Positions 1 to 9,246 of a stretch of DNA of 64,000 nt are shown piece by piece. Each line of letters begins with the position of its first letter. Positions within the stretch are counted from its first letter, which is position 1. The translations under genes and the position numbers were made by a program. The notes under the pieces were generated by a model that was given only the letters and a program-made list of their open reading frames with translations, was not told where the DNA came from and did not search any database. The stretch is from assembly GCF_029227915.1 (NCBI RefSeq), contig NC_079883.1, positions 19,346,001 through 19,410,000 of the forward strand, read 5' to 3'. Origin of the DNA: Hydractinia symbiolongicarpus. Taxonomy: Eukaryota > Cnidaria > Hydrozoa > Anthoathecata > Hydractiniidae.

Positions 1-2
1 AT

Positions 3-440
3 GATGACACATGGAGCATCTGCTCATTTGGTGGTTCCCTGGGAGATTTATGTCAGCGTCCATTTGTGGATGAGCGAAGAAGTACATCTACATGCGTGCA
101 TCAGATATATAAGCATTTTGGCATAGCCGCGGCATGTATGTATATACAACGTGAATTACATAAAGTCACGGGTGATAGTGTCAATATTGCCCATGCTCAA
201 TTGGTGGCTTCCTTTATGATATTTACTGGTACAGTAAAATCCATGACACGGTACACTATGCGAGATCAAAGCGGTGCTCTAGGCCGGGATGCATTTAAGG
301 AGCCGGTTGATATGTTAGTATCTGCTGCCATTAATGGAGAAGTAGATGATCTATCTGGATGTTCATCTGCAATCGTTTGTGGAAAGGCACCACATGTTGG
401 AACGAATGGGAACATATCATTATTGTATCGTGCAGGCTGA
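3..440 (+). CDS. Rpb1-like RNA polymerase largest subunit, C-terminal end (5' cut by window)
   Basis: The reading frame is open from the window edge to a TGA at 438-440, about 145 residues. It aligns by eye with the last conserved segment of eukaryotic and viral Rpb1. Visible matches are a GIxAA stretch, VNxAHxxL, a TRYTMRDQSGALGRDAF segment corresponding to the yeast Rpb1 segment that reads TGALMRCSFEETV, a GEVDDLSGCSSAI segment, and a GKAPHVGTNG segment corresponding to the GQ-AP-GTG end. This part of Rpb1 sits near the clamp base and trigger-loop side of the polymerase. It is followed within 10 bases by a perfect hairpin and then an HNH gene, so a viral rather than host origin is inferred. 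Most of the gene lies outside the window. A CTD heptad tail is absent. Confidence 0.72.
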   Translation, partial: DDTWSICSFGGSLGDLCQRPFVDERRSTSTCVHQIYKHFGIAAACMYIQRELHKVTGDSVNIAHAQLVASFMIFTGTVKSMTRYTMRDQSGALGRDAFKEPVDMLVSAAINGEVDDLSGCSSAIVCGKAPHVGTNGNISLLYRAG

Positions 441-449
441 TGTCCAAAA

Positions 450-476
450 ATTTTATGAATTATGTATTCATAAAAT
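450..476 (+). terminator. Intergenic hairpin after the Rpb1 gene
   Basis: Two perfect 11-base arms (ATTTTATGAAT / ATTCATAAAAT) flank a 5-base loop, 9 bases after the Rpb1 stop codon. It belongs to a series of hairpins after genes in elements A, C and D. In mimiviruses such hairpins mark mRNA 3' ends (known); the same role here is inferred. Confidence 0.6.
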
Positions 477-484
477 GTAATAAA

Positions 485-1003
485 ATGGAAGAAATCAAGA
501 AATGTTCAAACTGTACAATAGCTTGTCCTTTGGATAATTTTAGAATGAAGCGCAATGGGCAATAGACCAAAAGGTGTATCAAATGCTTAGATAATGCAAG
601 GGCATCAAAGGAGCGAAATAAATGCCACCATAAAAAACAGCATGGCTTTTGCAAAGAGTGCGATTTCCCTGCATATATGCATGGGCTAGTTCTGAATAGG
701 ATTAAGAATGCGCTAATCCATGACACGGAGATAGCATCCACCGAGTACCTGGGGTGCGGGATCTGTACATTTATCGGGCATATACAAAAGCAATTCAAAG
801 ATGGCATGTGCTGGAGCAATCGAGGGCAGTGGGAATTTGATCATAAAATACCTATTAAATATCAAGAAAATGGTGGTGTTCCACCTAATATGGAGACGCA
901 GCTCGCTAGGCTCCACTACACTAATATGCAGCCATTGTGGGCAATTGAAAACCAATCGAAAGGCCATCGATTTATAACACTTTATACACAAAGCTGCAAA
1001 TAA
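485..1003 (+). pseudogene. HNH endonuclease of giant-virus type, with one nonsense codon
   Basis: One frame runs from ATG 485 to TAA 1001-1003 with a single in-frame TAG at 563-565, about 172 residues. The N-terminal part has zinc-knuckle CxxC pairs (KKCSNC, TKRCIKC) and a FCKECDF segment. The C-terminal part has YLGC, then KQFKDGMCWSNRGQWEFDH, a downstream LHYTNMQPLW and a final NQSKGHRF. This is the HNH layout (His in the WEFDH element, Asn in the metal finger) widespread in mimi-, marseille- and related viruses. The conserved residues on both sides of the stop imply recent loss. The upstream Rpb1 gene and the downstream membrane gene, which starts at the next base, suggest a co-oriented viral block. 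Confidence 0.75.
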
Positions 1004-1303
1004 ATGGATGCATTGCTATTGATCACGATTCTACTCCCTTATATACTGATACTTGCTTGTTTCTATCGGTATCGACGTCTAATAAATAAGATGACTGAGC
1101 TCGCTGATATTTTTGATACAGAAACCGTTACGAAAAAACCTGATAAACGCCAGGCTTTGAAGGAAGCGATACGTCAAGGTAAAGCACATTTATTACCAAA
1201 AAAATGTAGTGAGAGTTTTATCGATAAGTGCACGGAGGATGTAATTGAAAAAATTCATATTTATAGTTTAAAAGTTGCGGAAATAGTGCCTGTAGGTAAA
1301 TAA
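1004..1303 (+). pseudogene. Membrane-anchored viral protein, 5' part cut by Penelope insertion
   Basis: ATG 1004 lies directly after the HNH stop in an AAATAAATGG context. The product begins with a strong transmembrane helix (residues 3-20, LLITILLPYILILACFY) followed by a basic stretch and a charged helical region. True coding sequence ends near 1,259; the last 15 codons come from the inserted element. The 3' part of the gene resumes at 6,818 after duplication of about 110-130 bases. This 5' copy has an in-frame 24-base stretch (about 1,206-1,229) that is absent from the 3' copy. No known family is recognised. Confidence 0.65.
1128..1259 (+). repeat. Left target-site duplication of the Penelope insertion
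   Basis: This 132-bp stretch of the interrupted viral gene is repeated at 6,818-6,925. The two copies are almost identical except for 24 extra bases here. Variable, sometimes long target duplications are known for Penelope elements. Confidence 0.75.
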
Positions 1304-1502
1304 GTGTATGTGTTTTTAACTTTCAGCAACACGCTCATTCCAACCCAGTGCAACCCAATTTCTATTTAGGCTAAATTGTGACGAAAAAAGAAATGATACT
1401 CTAACTTGCCCCTCCAACCTATGATAGAAGTCACGCGTGCCCCGCGCGCCCCCTCGTTCCCACAAAAAGATAAAACGACAGAACAAACACCCCTGTATTC
1501 GC
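1260..1502 (+). repeat. Terminal direct repeat (pLTR), left copy
   Basis: It begins TTTATAGTTTAAAAGTTGCGG and ends in ACCCCTGTATT. It matches 6,577-6,817 with only a few differences over about 240 bases, including a CGTGCCCCGCGCGCCCC core. Confidence 0.8.
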
Positions 1503-2412
1503 ATAGACGGCTCCAGTGCCAAGCGGTGTCCCATTTTTTCAAACTTTAGTCCGTATTTCTATAACTTTCCCCTTTAACCCATAAGTCTAGTCACACGTGC
1601 CCCGTGCGCCCCTTCACCCCCCAAAAGGATAACGACAGGACAATTAACCCCGCACCCTGATGAACCGCGTCAGTGCCGAACAGCGTTATACGTCAATGCA
1701 CCAATACGCGTCCGCAATCCGATACGCGTTTTACCCTCCCATGCAGCCCTTCGCGAGCAATTGTAGTTATGGTAAATCGGCAAAATTAAATAACGCTTAT
1801 ATTAAGTCATAAGCCGCATTTTGCCCCAACAGGTTGTAGCCTAGAAGTCCGTGGTGAAAAAGCTACAACCTTTGCCAGTCTATAACAATTTATCGCGCGT
1901 CCCTTTACCATTTATTCCCGCGATGCTCCAGAAACTTGAGGTAAGAAATTTGTGACTACTGCAAGACGGTGGCTTTAATCTTGTCACGCATATCTCTCCG
2001 CAGCCTCTTGCCTAGAAGCTTAGATGAAATTGGTAATTAGAGCAAGCGATAGTGCAACTAGTGCATGTTGCGAGCGCGCTTGTTCTCAAAATATTTTGTA
2101 TATGGTTGGGTACAGAGATTGTTCAAATTTGGACTTCGTTGAAATTAAAAAATAGCATAATTTGTTGATTTAAATTTATTTGGAAAAATAATTTTGTACG
2201 GGCTTACCATGGCAGTGGGGAGGTGTATGTGTGTGAGAGATACATCACTAAAAATAGCGATAATCCCTGTATTTTATTGTGCTTTCTGATGCTGTTGATT
2301 TATATTCTTTTTGTTGGGTTTGATAATTGTTTTGTTTTGGTTTTCTTTGATTTTTATGGTGGTCATTGGATTTGGTGTTTTTTCGATTGGAATTGGAGTT
2401 GGTGTTTTTGTA
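1503..2412. other. Non-coding Penelope interior, left side
   Basis: No coding sequence is recognised. A diverged repeat of the pLTR core (CACACGTGCCCCGTGCGCCCC, about 1,590-1,610) and a CTGATGA motif at 1,657 were noted. After about 2,100 the strand becomes T/G-rich. Confidence 0.4.
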
Positions 2413-3533
2413 TTATAATTTAGGTGGTCGGATTTTGAGATTCATGAGTGGTACTGGTCGCTGCGTTTGATTTGGAATTTCTTCTTTTGGGAGGAGTGTA
2501 GTTCTTTTAGTTATTGGATTTTTCTTGTCTGTGGTCACAGGTGGAGACAGAGGTGTAGAGGGATACTTACCTGACTTACCTGGAGAGGGTTGGCCGCACG
2601 TTACGTTGTCTGGTATGGGTGTAGGTATATGTATGTACTGTAATTGTAATTCAATTTGGTTTAATTTAGATTGTGTGCGTGATGTTTTCATTGACTTGTT
2701 CCAGAAGAATATGTTGAAGGGAGGTGGCTGTATGTTGACATATCTGCTTCCAGTGGGTAGTTCGGTTTTCTGTAAGGGAAATGGTGGGGATGATATTTAT
2801 GCATGGCCCAAAGTTCTCGATTTCTGTTTTTTTTAATTTTTCTTTTAGGAGCAAGTCCAAGCTTTGTTTTTTTTCTTTTTCGAGGTGTCTTTGGTGCACG
2901 AAGGTAGGGGAGTCTTCTGGAGGAGCAAACATGTCAAAGTCTTCTGGAACGCCAGTACTGAGTTGATCGCAGTCCATGATTAAAGACTAAAATTTTAAAG
3001 CAAGAAATAGCGAACAACACTTTATCATTAATTTTGTCGGGGTTAAAAAGGGGAGGGGGGGGGGGAGGGGAGACCAAAAGGGAGGTGCATGTGAAATAGT
3101 TTTATAACGATCCCCTGGGTATCCCACTTAAAGAGAGCATTTTGTTTTCAAATATGTCAAAATAATACCATGTGTTTAATTTGTGTTCCAAATTGGTTGT
3201 AATCCATCTAATTTGGTGGATGCGTTTTATCGTTTTCATAGCGTTTTTGTTAAAGTGGCTACATAAAATATGTTGTATGCAAATTTGTGGGGGGCAACCA
3301 TTTCCAAACATAAATAAAATTAATTTAAATGTATCTGAATCGGATAGAGGGAGGTTAGTAAACAATAACTGCATATCTAAAGGCCATGTGTGTATTGGGA
3401 AAAAGCTGTCACCATTTATAGACTTATAAATTTCGCCGCGTATTTGTTGGATATTGCTATTGTTAAGATTGCTGAAGAAAATTTCTGTCTTTTTTATATC
3501 TCCTTCACCGGCGTATGTTGCGTTCAGCGACAT
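2413..3533 (-). pseudogene. Unrecognised broken coding region inside the Penelope-containing insert
   Basis: Three minus-strand open stretches, 3,533-3,102 (143 residues), 2,977-2,666 (103) and 2,691-2,413 (92), follow one another in the same direction as the RT. The first has an internally consistent, protein-like composition (WPLDMQLLFTNLPLSDSDTF and WYYFDIF motifs). The last two overlap in different frames and look like one Pro/Thr-rich region split by a frameshift. No family is recognised. They could be exons of a captured or nested transposon gene, or a second Penelope product. A poly-G run at about 3,048-3,066 interrupts the region. Confidence 0.35.
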
Positions 3534-4431
3534 TATCTGCGCAAAAAAAATTTTTTATAATAATGCTGAGACGAATAATGGAATGAAACAGAAAGGAAGA
3601 AAACCGAACGGAGCGGACTGTCAAAACAACGAGAATGATCAGCTTGCCAAAACGGCCTTCATCAGGAGCAGGTACCGCTTCTTCCCTGTTTCTGTGAAAC
3701 ATGTTTCACCTGCCCGACAGGGAAGTGTCCGAGCAAACTCCTTGCGATTACAGAAGTTCCCGTTCGTTTTTCTTAGAAAGAAGTGTGTACTTAGACCAGA
3801 TTGAAAAATAACGGTCGCGATGTGCGCATTAGCTATATGCAAATTGAACATACTTACTGAAGATAAATAAAATATGTTGGCAGCAATGTTTACAGTTAGA
3901 GAATCTCGAAGTTAATGTCAATAATATTTTGGTTGTGTCTAGGCCCCCCCAAAAAATTTTTTCGAACGCGTTATTCGATTAAACGGCGGTGGTTGCGGAC
4001 TTTGATGTAAACAAGAATGTTCGAATCTGGGAGCGGGAAATTTCGATCCTTATGTCTGGATAATTGTCGGACGCAAAAGGAAGCATAGAGCGGGAATTTT
4101 CGATCCGAAAATGGCGGGAATTTTCGATCCGATTGCAAAAAGGCGGGGTTTTTCGATCTGTCTGGATAATTGTCGGACGCAAAAGGAAGCATAAAGCGGG
4201 AATTTTCGATCCGATTGCAAAAAGGCGGGAGTTTTCGATCCGTTTTATTAAAAGACGAAAAATTATTAATTCGAGAATTTTTGGCCCTTTTGAGAAGGAG
4301 TTTTGTCCCCTAAAATATAATTGCTTAATAGGACCTTTGACTTAAGGACGACAAGGCTGTTGAAGAAAACCTCAATAATGTTTTACCTAAAATATAAATA
4401 TGTAGACAGAAAAAAAATTATTTTTATATAA
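3534..4431. repeat. Non-coding stretch with tandem TTTTCGATCCG repeats
   Basis: A unit of about 107 bases beginning TGTCTGGATAATTGTCGGACG occurs at 4,051 and again at 4,158. Inside it the motif GGGAATTTTCGATCCG recurs four to five times between 4,090 and 4,245. The remaining sequence holds no recognisable gene. Confidence 0.6.
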
Positions 4432-6397
4432 TTACAAAGGTTTTTGAGCCGATTTAACCAAAGTGTCTCTTAGGCTTTTGCCCCGTGTGTATGCAGTTAA
4501 GGGGCGGGACGGCCAGATCAATTTTAAAGTCTCATTTTTTTCGATAACTGACCAATGTTTGTGAATAATTCTACTTTGCGCCATACCAACAGGGGAAAAT
4601 GGAGTTATGAGTGGTGTGATTTCTTCTACGTGTGTGTGCATGACGGGTTCGAGGAGTTCATTTCTCAAAAAATTCAGAGCCTTTGAAAATTTATCAATTA
4701 TGAGATTTAGGGGGTATCCTCTAGCCAGGAATGTGCGTGCAAGAGTATATAATTCCTTTTCTCAATTTTGGTCATTGGATATGATTGTGCAATATCTCAA
4801 TGCCTGGGTATACGATGCTAGCTTTAACATGATGAGGGTGTTCAGAGGAGTAGTGTAAAAGCATCATTCTATCAGTAGGTTTGCGGAATAGGGTTGTTTG
4901 TAATTTGCGAGACTGGTCAATATATATGCGTGTGTCAAGAAAGGGAATATCTGATTTTGAATACTCAAAAGTATATTTTATGGAAGGGTGAATTTTGTTC
5001 ATGTGTGTGAATAATTGTTTTAATTGTAGTTCAGTTCCCGTAAATATGAAAAAAATGTCATCTATAAAGCGCTTCCAGAATTCAATAAAACCGGGAAAGT
5101 CAGCTATGATTAGGCCTTCAAGTACTGCCATAAATAGATTTGCGTGAGGTGGGGCCATTCTTGTACCCATGGACGTTCCTTTAATTTGGTGATAAAATGA
5201 TGTCATAAATTTGAAAAAACTGTTTTAAAGAATGAGATGCAGCAGCGTGTGAAGGACATGATTTGGTGGGGTATATTTAGGCATTTCATTTCTAAATTGT
5301 TTTATAAAATCGAGTACTGCTTTAATTCCTTCATCATGGGGGATGTTTGTGTATAGAGCCGTAACGTCTGCTGTTACAAGAAAAGCATTTTCGGGCATAG
5401 GTGGGAGCTCCCGCAATCCTCTGAGAAAGTGTTTTGTGTCTTTAATGTAGGACGGTAGTTTCGTGACCAAAGGTTGGATGAAATGTGTTACGTATTTTGA
5501 TAGGTTGTCTGTGGCGCTGTCGCAACCCGAAGCAATCGGTCTTAGTGGGATCTCAGGTTTATGTATTTTAGGTAGTCCGTAAAATAGTGATGTGCGCGGT
5601 GGATTAGGGGGAGTTAGAAATCGTCTAGTCGTTTTATCAATGTGTTGTTTAACAAAAAGGAAATCGACATAATCTTTTACCTCTTTGCTAATGTCATTGG
5701 TTAGATCATTTGGCATTTGTATGTATGTGTTTCTATCATTAAGGTGCAAGTGGACTTTGTCTATGTATTCGGTAGTGTTAAGAATGCAGATCCCCCCACC
5801 TTTGTCTGCTGGTTTTATGGTGATGTTTGGGTTTCTTGCAAGATTGACAAGAGCTCTTCTGTGTTCGTGATTTATATTATGTTTCCCGGGAGTTGGAGAA
5901 TTAATTAAATTTATGTCGTTTGTGATTTTTTCAAAATATTCGAGCAAGTCCTTGTTATCAGGTGTAGGTGGTTGCCAATTTGTTCGGACGTGGAAGGGGT
6001 GAGGCTCAACTTTCGTATTTTCAGGGCCCTCGCTTGCGAAAAATATTTGTCTTTTCATAGTAGTAGTAATATTTATTAAAGATCCCGTTTCAGATGGGGA
6101 GGAGTATTTTGTTGGTGTAGGCACAAAGGAGAGACCCCGAGAGAGGATTTCCGTTTCTTCTGGAGACAATGTGTGTACGGAGAGATTGGTAATTAGGTTG
6201 TTTTCGAATATTCTTTTGTTTTCTTTTAGTATTGCCGACGTTTTCCGGGATAAGCTTTTGTTGCGTTTCTTCCATTCCACGCTATGTGGGAACAGACGTC
6301 GGATCGAGGGAAGTTTTATGTTTCGTTTTATAGGTAAGATTTCCAAGTGTTCTGCAATGGAGGGAGTTGTTTGCGTCAACGATGTCATGCTTGTCAT
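4432..6397 (-). pseudogene. Penelope-like reverse transcriptase (broken)
   Basis: The frame starts at ATG 6397. It shows the Penelope N-terminal region (KPADKGGG), YGLPKIHKP, the RT palm motif A (VTADVTALYTNIPHDEG) and, after an in-frame TAA at 5,225-5,227, motif B (KGTSMGTRMAPPHANLFMA) and the catalytic FIDDIFF of motif C, then FLDTRIY. After the stop at 4,772 the thumb/linker region continues in another frame (4,668-4,432), ending KSLRDTLVKSAQKPL. It is therefore a full RT core with one nonsense codon and at least one frameshift. The catalytic aspartates are retained. No GIY-YIG domain follows. The element copies itself by target-primed reverse transcription (family knowledge). Confidence 0.85.
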
Positions 6398-6576
6398 GTA
6401 AATTTCTTCCTGGTAATTCTAAAACAAGGGGGGGGAGAAACTTAAAAGAACCTTTAGTAACTATGTATCGGTTAACCTTATAGGGGAAGATTTGAAATTA
6501 GCGTGGCGCTGAAAGAAAAGCGTGGTGTACAGGTAGTGTGTGTGTATTCAAGGAGGGTGGCCTCCGCTCATGTAAT

Positions 6577-6817
6577 ATCATATTTATAGTTTAAAAGTTG
6601 CGGAAATAGTGCCTGTAGGTAAAAAAGTGTATGTGTTTAACTTTCAGCAACACGCTCATTCCAACCCAGTGCAACCCAATTTCTATTTAGGCTAAATTGT
6701 GACGAAAAAAGAAATGATACTCTAACTTGCCCCTCCAACCTATGATAGAAGTCACGCGTGCCCCGCGCGCCCCTCGTTCCCACAAAAAGATAAAACGACA
6801 GAACAAACATCCCTGTA
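6577..6817 (+). repeat. Terminal direct repeat (pLTR), right copy
   Basis: It matches 1,260-1,502 and ends in ATCCCTGTAT, directly abutting the duplicated viral sequence. The stretch 6,402-6,576 between the RT start and this repeat shows no gene and is probably the 5' untranslated part of the element. Confidence 0.8.
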
Positions 6818-7236
6818 TTACGAAAAAACCTGATAAACGCCAGGCTTTGAAGGAAGCGATACGTCAAGGTAAAGCACATTTATTACCAAAAAAATGCACG
6901 GAGGATGTAATTGAAAAAATCCATACCGATTTCATTCAACATGAATTGCAGGAAAAAGGGGAGAAAACTGCAAAGGCTTTGTCAACTCATGCCATTAATA
7001 TGTATACGAAAGCCATAGGCAATATTGTACCTCTCGATAACCCAGAAGAACTAAGGAGGGATATTGAGGATGATCCAATAATACGAGATAATATGGCTGA
7101 TTTGGGAATTCTCGTTTATACAGCGTTTGACAAATTTTTAGCGCCCTTGCTCGTTGCCGCGCATACGATTAATCACAAAAAACTTTCACAGTCCATTGAT
7201 GAAAAGGAAGAAATAGTGAAAGAAAGGAATGTTTGA
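6818..7236 (+). pseudogene. Membrane-anchored viral protein, 3' part after Penelope insertion
   Basis: It resumes the gene begun at 1,004, first repeating its duplicated segment (TKKPDKRQALKEAIRQGKAH) and then adding about 105 new residues to a TGA at 7,234-7,236. The new part is mostly helical and charged, with a hydrophobic patch FDKFLAPLLVAAHTI near its end. Together the two parts would give roughly 215 residues. Its stop overlaps the start of the Rpb7-like gene (ATG 7,229), a compact arrangement typical of viral operon-like blocks. No family is recognised. Confidence 0.6.
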
Positions 7237-7543
7237 AGAATTGGAAACAAGGCTTTTCGAAGAGATTGTCATTCCACCTCCGGAACTTGGCGACATAAGA
7301 GGAAATGTTTATACCCGACTACGGCAAATGTATATAGACACATCTTCCCACATCCTAGGCATTGGATTGAGCATTTCAGATGTGGATATTGGAGACGTTA
7401 CTATTGACCCCAGCGATGGCGAGTGTATGGGCAGCGTGTATTTTACATTGAAACATGTTATTTATAAACTGGGTCAAATCACATCACGCACCAAGGTGCA
7501 AAATTCTAATCCGGAGGTTATCTTCTTTGATAATTCAGACTAA
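7229..7543 (+). CDS. Rpb7-like RNA polymerase subunit (N-terminal domain)
   Basis: An intact 104-residue frame. The pattern EEIVIPPPELG, then VYTRLRQMY, then a GLSISDVDIGDVTIDPSDGE segment and VYFTLKHVIYK follows the N-terminal (tip) domain of Rpb7: a P-x-x-x-G near the start, a long helix, then G-x-x-x-x-V-x-D-I with I-x-P-x-D-G and a V-x-(F/Y) strand. Cellular Rpb7 is about 170 residues with a C-terminal S1/OB domain. That domain is absent here, so this is a short form. Together with the Rpb1 end 6.8 kb upstream it suggests a virus-encoded polymerase. The match is by eye; a structure-based comparison would settle it. Confidence 0.5.
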   Translation: MFEELETRLFEEIVIPPPELGDIRGNVYTRLRQMYIDTSSHILGIGLSISDVDIGDVTIDPSDGECMGSVYFTLKHVIYKLGQITSRTKVQNSNPEVIFFDNSD

Positions 7544-7690
7544 AAATAGCAATCCGGTTTAATGGTGACGATGATGATGAATATCAGATTACACTATGCC
7601 AGTACGTGGATCATGGTTGGAACAACCAGCTGCTGTCTTCCATCAGATTTGTATGTGTTGCCACAGGTCCCTCGTTGTTAGGGAAGTGAT

Positions 7691-7714
7691 TTTATAAGTC
7701 TCGCGTCTTATAAA
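7691..7714 (+). terminator. Intergenic hairpin
   Basis: TTTATAAG and CTTATAAA arms with an 8-base loop lie in the 220-base gap after the Rpb7-like gene. The rest of the gap (7,544-7,690) shows no gene. Confidence 0.5.
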
Positions 7715-7762
7715 GAAATAAGCACTGAACAACCGCAAGAAGAGAGGGTCATTACAAAACCA

Positions 7763-8068
7763 GTGAAGCATCCTGGTAGAGTAGCACAAGGTCATAGGTT
7801 GGCCGCACTGATGAAGAAGAGAAAGGAAGATATAAAACAACAAGAGGGTGCTGTACAACCTCCAGTCAAAACCTCTTCTGGAGTAAGTTCTGTACAGTCA
7901 AGCAGTGGAATATACATTGGTGGGGGCCTACTCGCGATCGCATGTATTGGAGGTGTATATTATTTTACTCGTAAAAAACTCACGAGTACTCAGCAGATTG
8001 CTGAAACAAATACACAAGATCAGCAAAAGCCTTTAAAGCCTGAGATTGATATATTTCACATGCGATAA
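7763..8068 (+). CDS. Single-pass membrane protein with KHPGRVAQGHRLA motif
   Basis: About 101 residues from a GTG at 7,763; the frame is open upstream to about 7,705 without an ATG, so the true start is uncertain. The N-terminal KHPGRVAQGHRLAALMKKRK matches a basic motif (x-NPGRVAxGxRLA) found in small proteins of cnidarian polinton-like elements (family knowledge). A transmembrane helix follows (about residues 51-70, YIGGGLLAIACIGGVYYF) and then a polar tail. It is probably a virion or membrane protein. The next gene starts 15 bases after its stop. Confidence 0.6.
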   Translation: MKHPGRVAQGHRLAALMKKRKEDIKQQEGAVQPPVKTSSGVSSVQSSSGIYIGGGLLAIACIGGVYYFTRKKLTSTQQIAETNTQDQQKPLKPEIDIFHMR

Positions 8069-8082
8069 GCATATAATAAAGT

Positions 8083-8334
8083 ATGAGTTCAAACGTCACC
8101 CCTCAACAGAAGGAGATAATTGATATGATATATGAGACCGTGGTCGACCTCGGTCTTACTTTCGCTTACGCGATGGCTGGAAAAAAATTCCTAGGGATCT
8201 CTAGCCCCTCCACCAAGATGGATACTAATGATTTGATGAAGATGGTGGTCTACTTTACAGCGGGTCGAGGAAGTCGTGAGATGGCTGTAAGCAAGGGGTG
8301 GATTCCCGCGAGTATAGTCCCAAAATCCAAGTAG
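8083..8334 (+). CDS. Small hydrophobic protein of unknown function
   Basis: An intact 83-residue frame with ATG in an ATAATAAAGTATG context. The product has an amphipathic or hydrophobic segment (VVDLGLTFAYAMAGKKFLGI), then a second helix (MVVYFTAGRG) and a SKGWIPASIVPKSK end. Proteins with a similar ending (RGW-P) are encoded beside the ATPase in related cnidarian elements (recalled, not checked). A hairpin separates it from the ATPase gene. Confidence 0.6.
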   Translation: MSSNVTPQQKEIIDMIYETVVDLGLTFAYAMAGKKFLGISSPSTKMDTNDLMKMVVYFTAGRGSREMAVSKGWIPASIVPKSK

Positions 8335-8347
8335 GTACACTTCAAGG

Positions 8348-8377
8348 TTTTGTTGTATGCCCATGGGTATACAACAA
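8348..8377 (+). terminator. Intergenic palindrome before the ATPase gene
   Basis: This 30-base near-perfect palindrome (arms TTTGTTGTATGCCC / GGGTATACAACAAA, one G-T wobble) ends 2 bases before the ATPase ATG. It probably forms the 3' end of the upstream transcript. Confidence 0.6.
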
Positions 8378-8379
8378 AC

Positions 8380-8973
8380 ATGAATGTTGTTAAAGATCCA
8401 TGCACTACAATATTCACTGGGCCCACGGGATGTGGAAAAACTAAACGAGTTCTCGATCTTTTGGAAAATGAATACAGGCACCATTTCCACAACATAGTAG
8501 TTTTGTGTCCAACGATCCGGTGGAACACAACGTACTTGGAGAGATCCTCGCTATGGAAGGATGACTATATTTTTTTGATAGAACCGCAGGATCAACTATT
8601 TGAATGGATTGAACGATTATCAAATATCCTCGCCGGTGAGAGCACACTCTTCATAGTTGATGACATGATCGCGGATGAATCCATGGATAAAAAACGCCAG
8701 AGCCTGCTTGAATTAGCCATTAGCGGGAGGCACAGGAAGCATTCGTTATGGCTGTTGACTCAGAGTTATACCACGATTCCCAAAAACCTGAGGAGACAGA
8801 AGAAACAGTTATTCATGTGGTACCCGCACGAAAGGAGTGACATGAAATTGGTGGATGAAGAGACAAACATAATTAACGACTGCGAAGCGATCAAGAATCA
8901 GTTGAAAAAATCCAAACATGCCTGTTTGTATATTAGACTGGACCATCCTAGAGCCTGGAGTATATTGGATTAA
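8380..8973 (+). CDS. Genome-packaging ATPase, A32/FtsK-HerA type
   Basis: An intact 197-residue frame. ATG 8,380 is chosen because the family typically begins MNVVK-P just before the P-loop; an upstream ATG at 8,350 would run through the hairpin. Walker A is FTGPTGCGKT (residues 11-20). Walker B is TLFIVDDM (about 94-101). A sensor-type LWLLTQSYTTIPKNLRRQ follows (about 124-141), with a probable arginine finger. These are hallmarks of the ATPase that pumps DNA into double-jelly-roll capsids in poxviruses (A32), polintons, virophages and adintoviruses. No stop or frameshift is present, in contrast to the capsid and integrase genes of this element. Confidence 0.88.
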   Translation: MNVVKDPCTTIFTGPTGCGKTKRVLDLLENEYRHHFHNIVVLCPTIRWNTTYLERSSLWKDDYIFLIEPQDQLFEWIERLSNILAGESTLFIVDDMIADESMDKKRQSLLELAISGRHRKHSLWLLTQSYTTIPKNLRRQKKQLFMWYPHERSDMKLVDEETNIINDCEAIKNQLKKSKHACLYIRLDHPRAWSILD

Positions 8974-8979
8974 ATAAAT

Positions 8980-9183
8980 ATGTTATACATACATCAATTA
9001 AAAAATCAGCTGGCTGCTTGTCACGAAGAAATGGATAGAATCCCCTATTTGGAGCGGAGCCTTGAGGCTATTTATGAAGATCTTCGTGATGTACTGGAAA
9101 GGGTAAGGTTTCAGAGGAACACCATGAATTTTTTCATATTAATGTCAACTGTTCTAATGACATACATCCTGATTGGAATATAA
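8980..9183 (+). CDS. Coiled-coil protein with C-terminal membrane anchor
   Basis: An intact 67-residue frame starting 6 bases after the ATPase stop (TAAATAAATATG). Residues 1-45 form a probable amphipathic or coiled-coil helix and the last 20 (MNFFILMSTVLMTYILIGI) a transmembrane anchor. This is a tail-anchored layout. No family is recognised. A long hairpin follows at 9,193-9,229. Confidence 0.6.
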   Translation: MLYIHQLKNQLAACHEEMDRIPYLERSLEAIYEDLRDVLERVRFQRNTMNFFILMSTVLMTYILIGI

Positions 9184-9192
9184 TTGGGAAAG

Positions 9193-9229
9193 TTATATAT
9201 TGACCGTTTCAAAATATTTCAATATATAA
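9193..9229 (+). terminator. Intergenic hairpin
   Basis: Perfect 11-base arms TTATATATTGA / TCAATATATAA flank a 15-base loop, starting 9 bases after the preceding stop codon. Confidence 0.55.
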
Positions 9230-9246
9230 TTAAGCGTTAAAGAAAA

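Larger units (their letters stand above)
1260..6817 (-). mobile_element. Penelope-like retroelement inserted in element A
   Basis: A reverse transcriptase of Penelope type lies on the minus strand, and a roughly 242-bp sequence is repeated directly at both ends (1,260-1,502 and 6,577-6,817), as in pLTR-bearing Penelope elements. The disrupted viral gene is duplicated on both sides (1,128-1,259 and 6,818-6,925). A more diverged third copy of the terminal motif lies at about 1,560-1,650. No GIY-YIG endonuclease could be found downstream of the RT frame, so the element may be 3'-truncated or derive from an endonuclease-poor lineage. The stretch 1,503-4,430 holds unassigned sequence that may include a nested insertion. 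Confidence 0.8.

Noticed and set aside
3-440. Host RPB1 gene fragment.
   Set aside because: The sequence is much diverged from eukaryotic Rpb1, lacks a CTD, has no introns, and is packed between a hairpin and a viral-type HNH gene.
1004-1303. Complete 99-residue protein ending VAEIVPVGK.
   Set aside because: The last 15 residues come from the Penelope terminal repeat; the real gene continues at 6,818.
1655-1705. Possible hammerhead ribozyme (CTGATGA ... GAA ... GTC) in the Penelope end, as known from other Penelope pLTRs.
   Set aside because: The core motifs are on the plus strand whereas the RT is on the minus strand, and the segment between CTGATGA and GAA does not form a convincing stem II.
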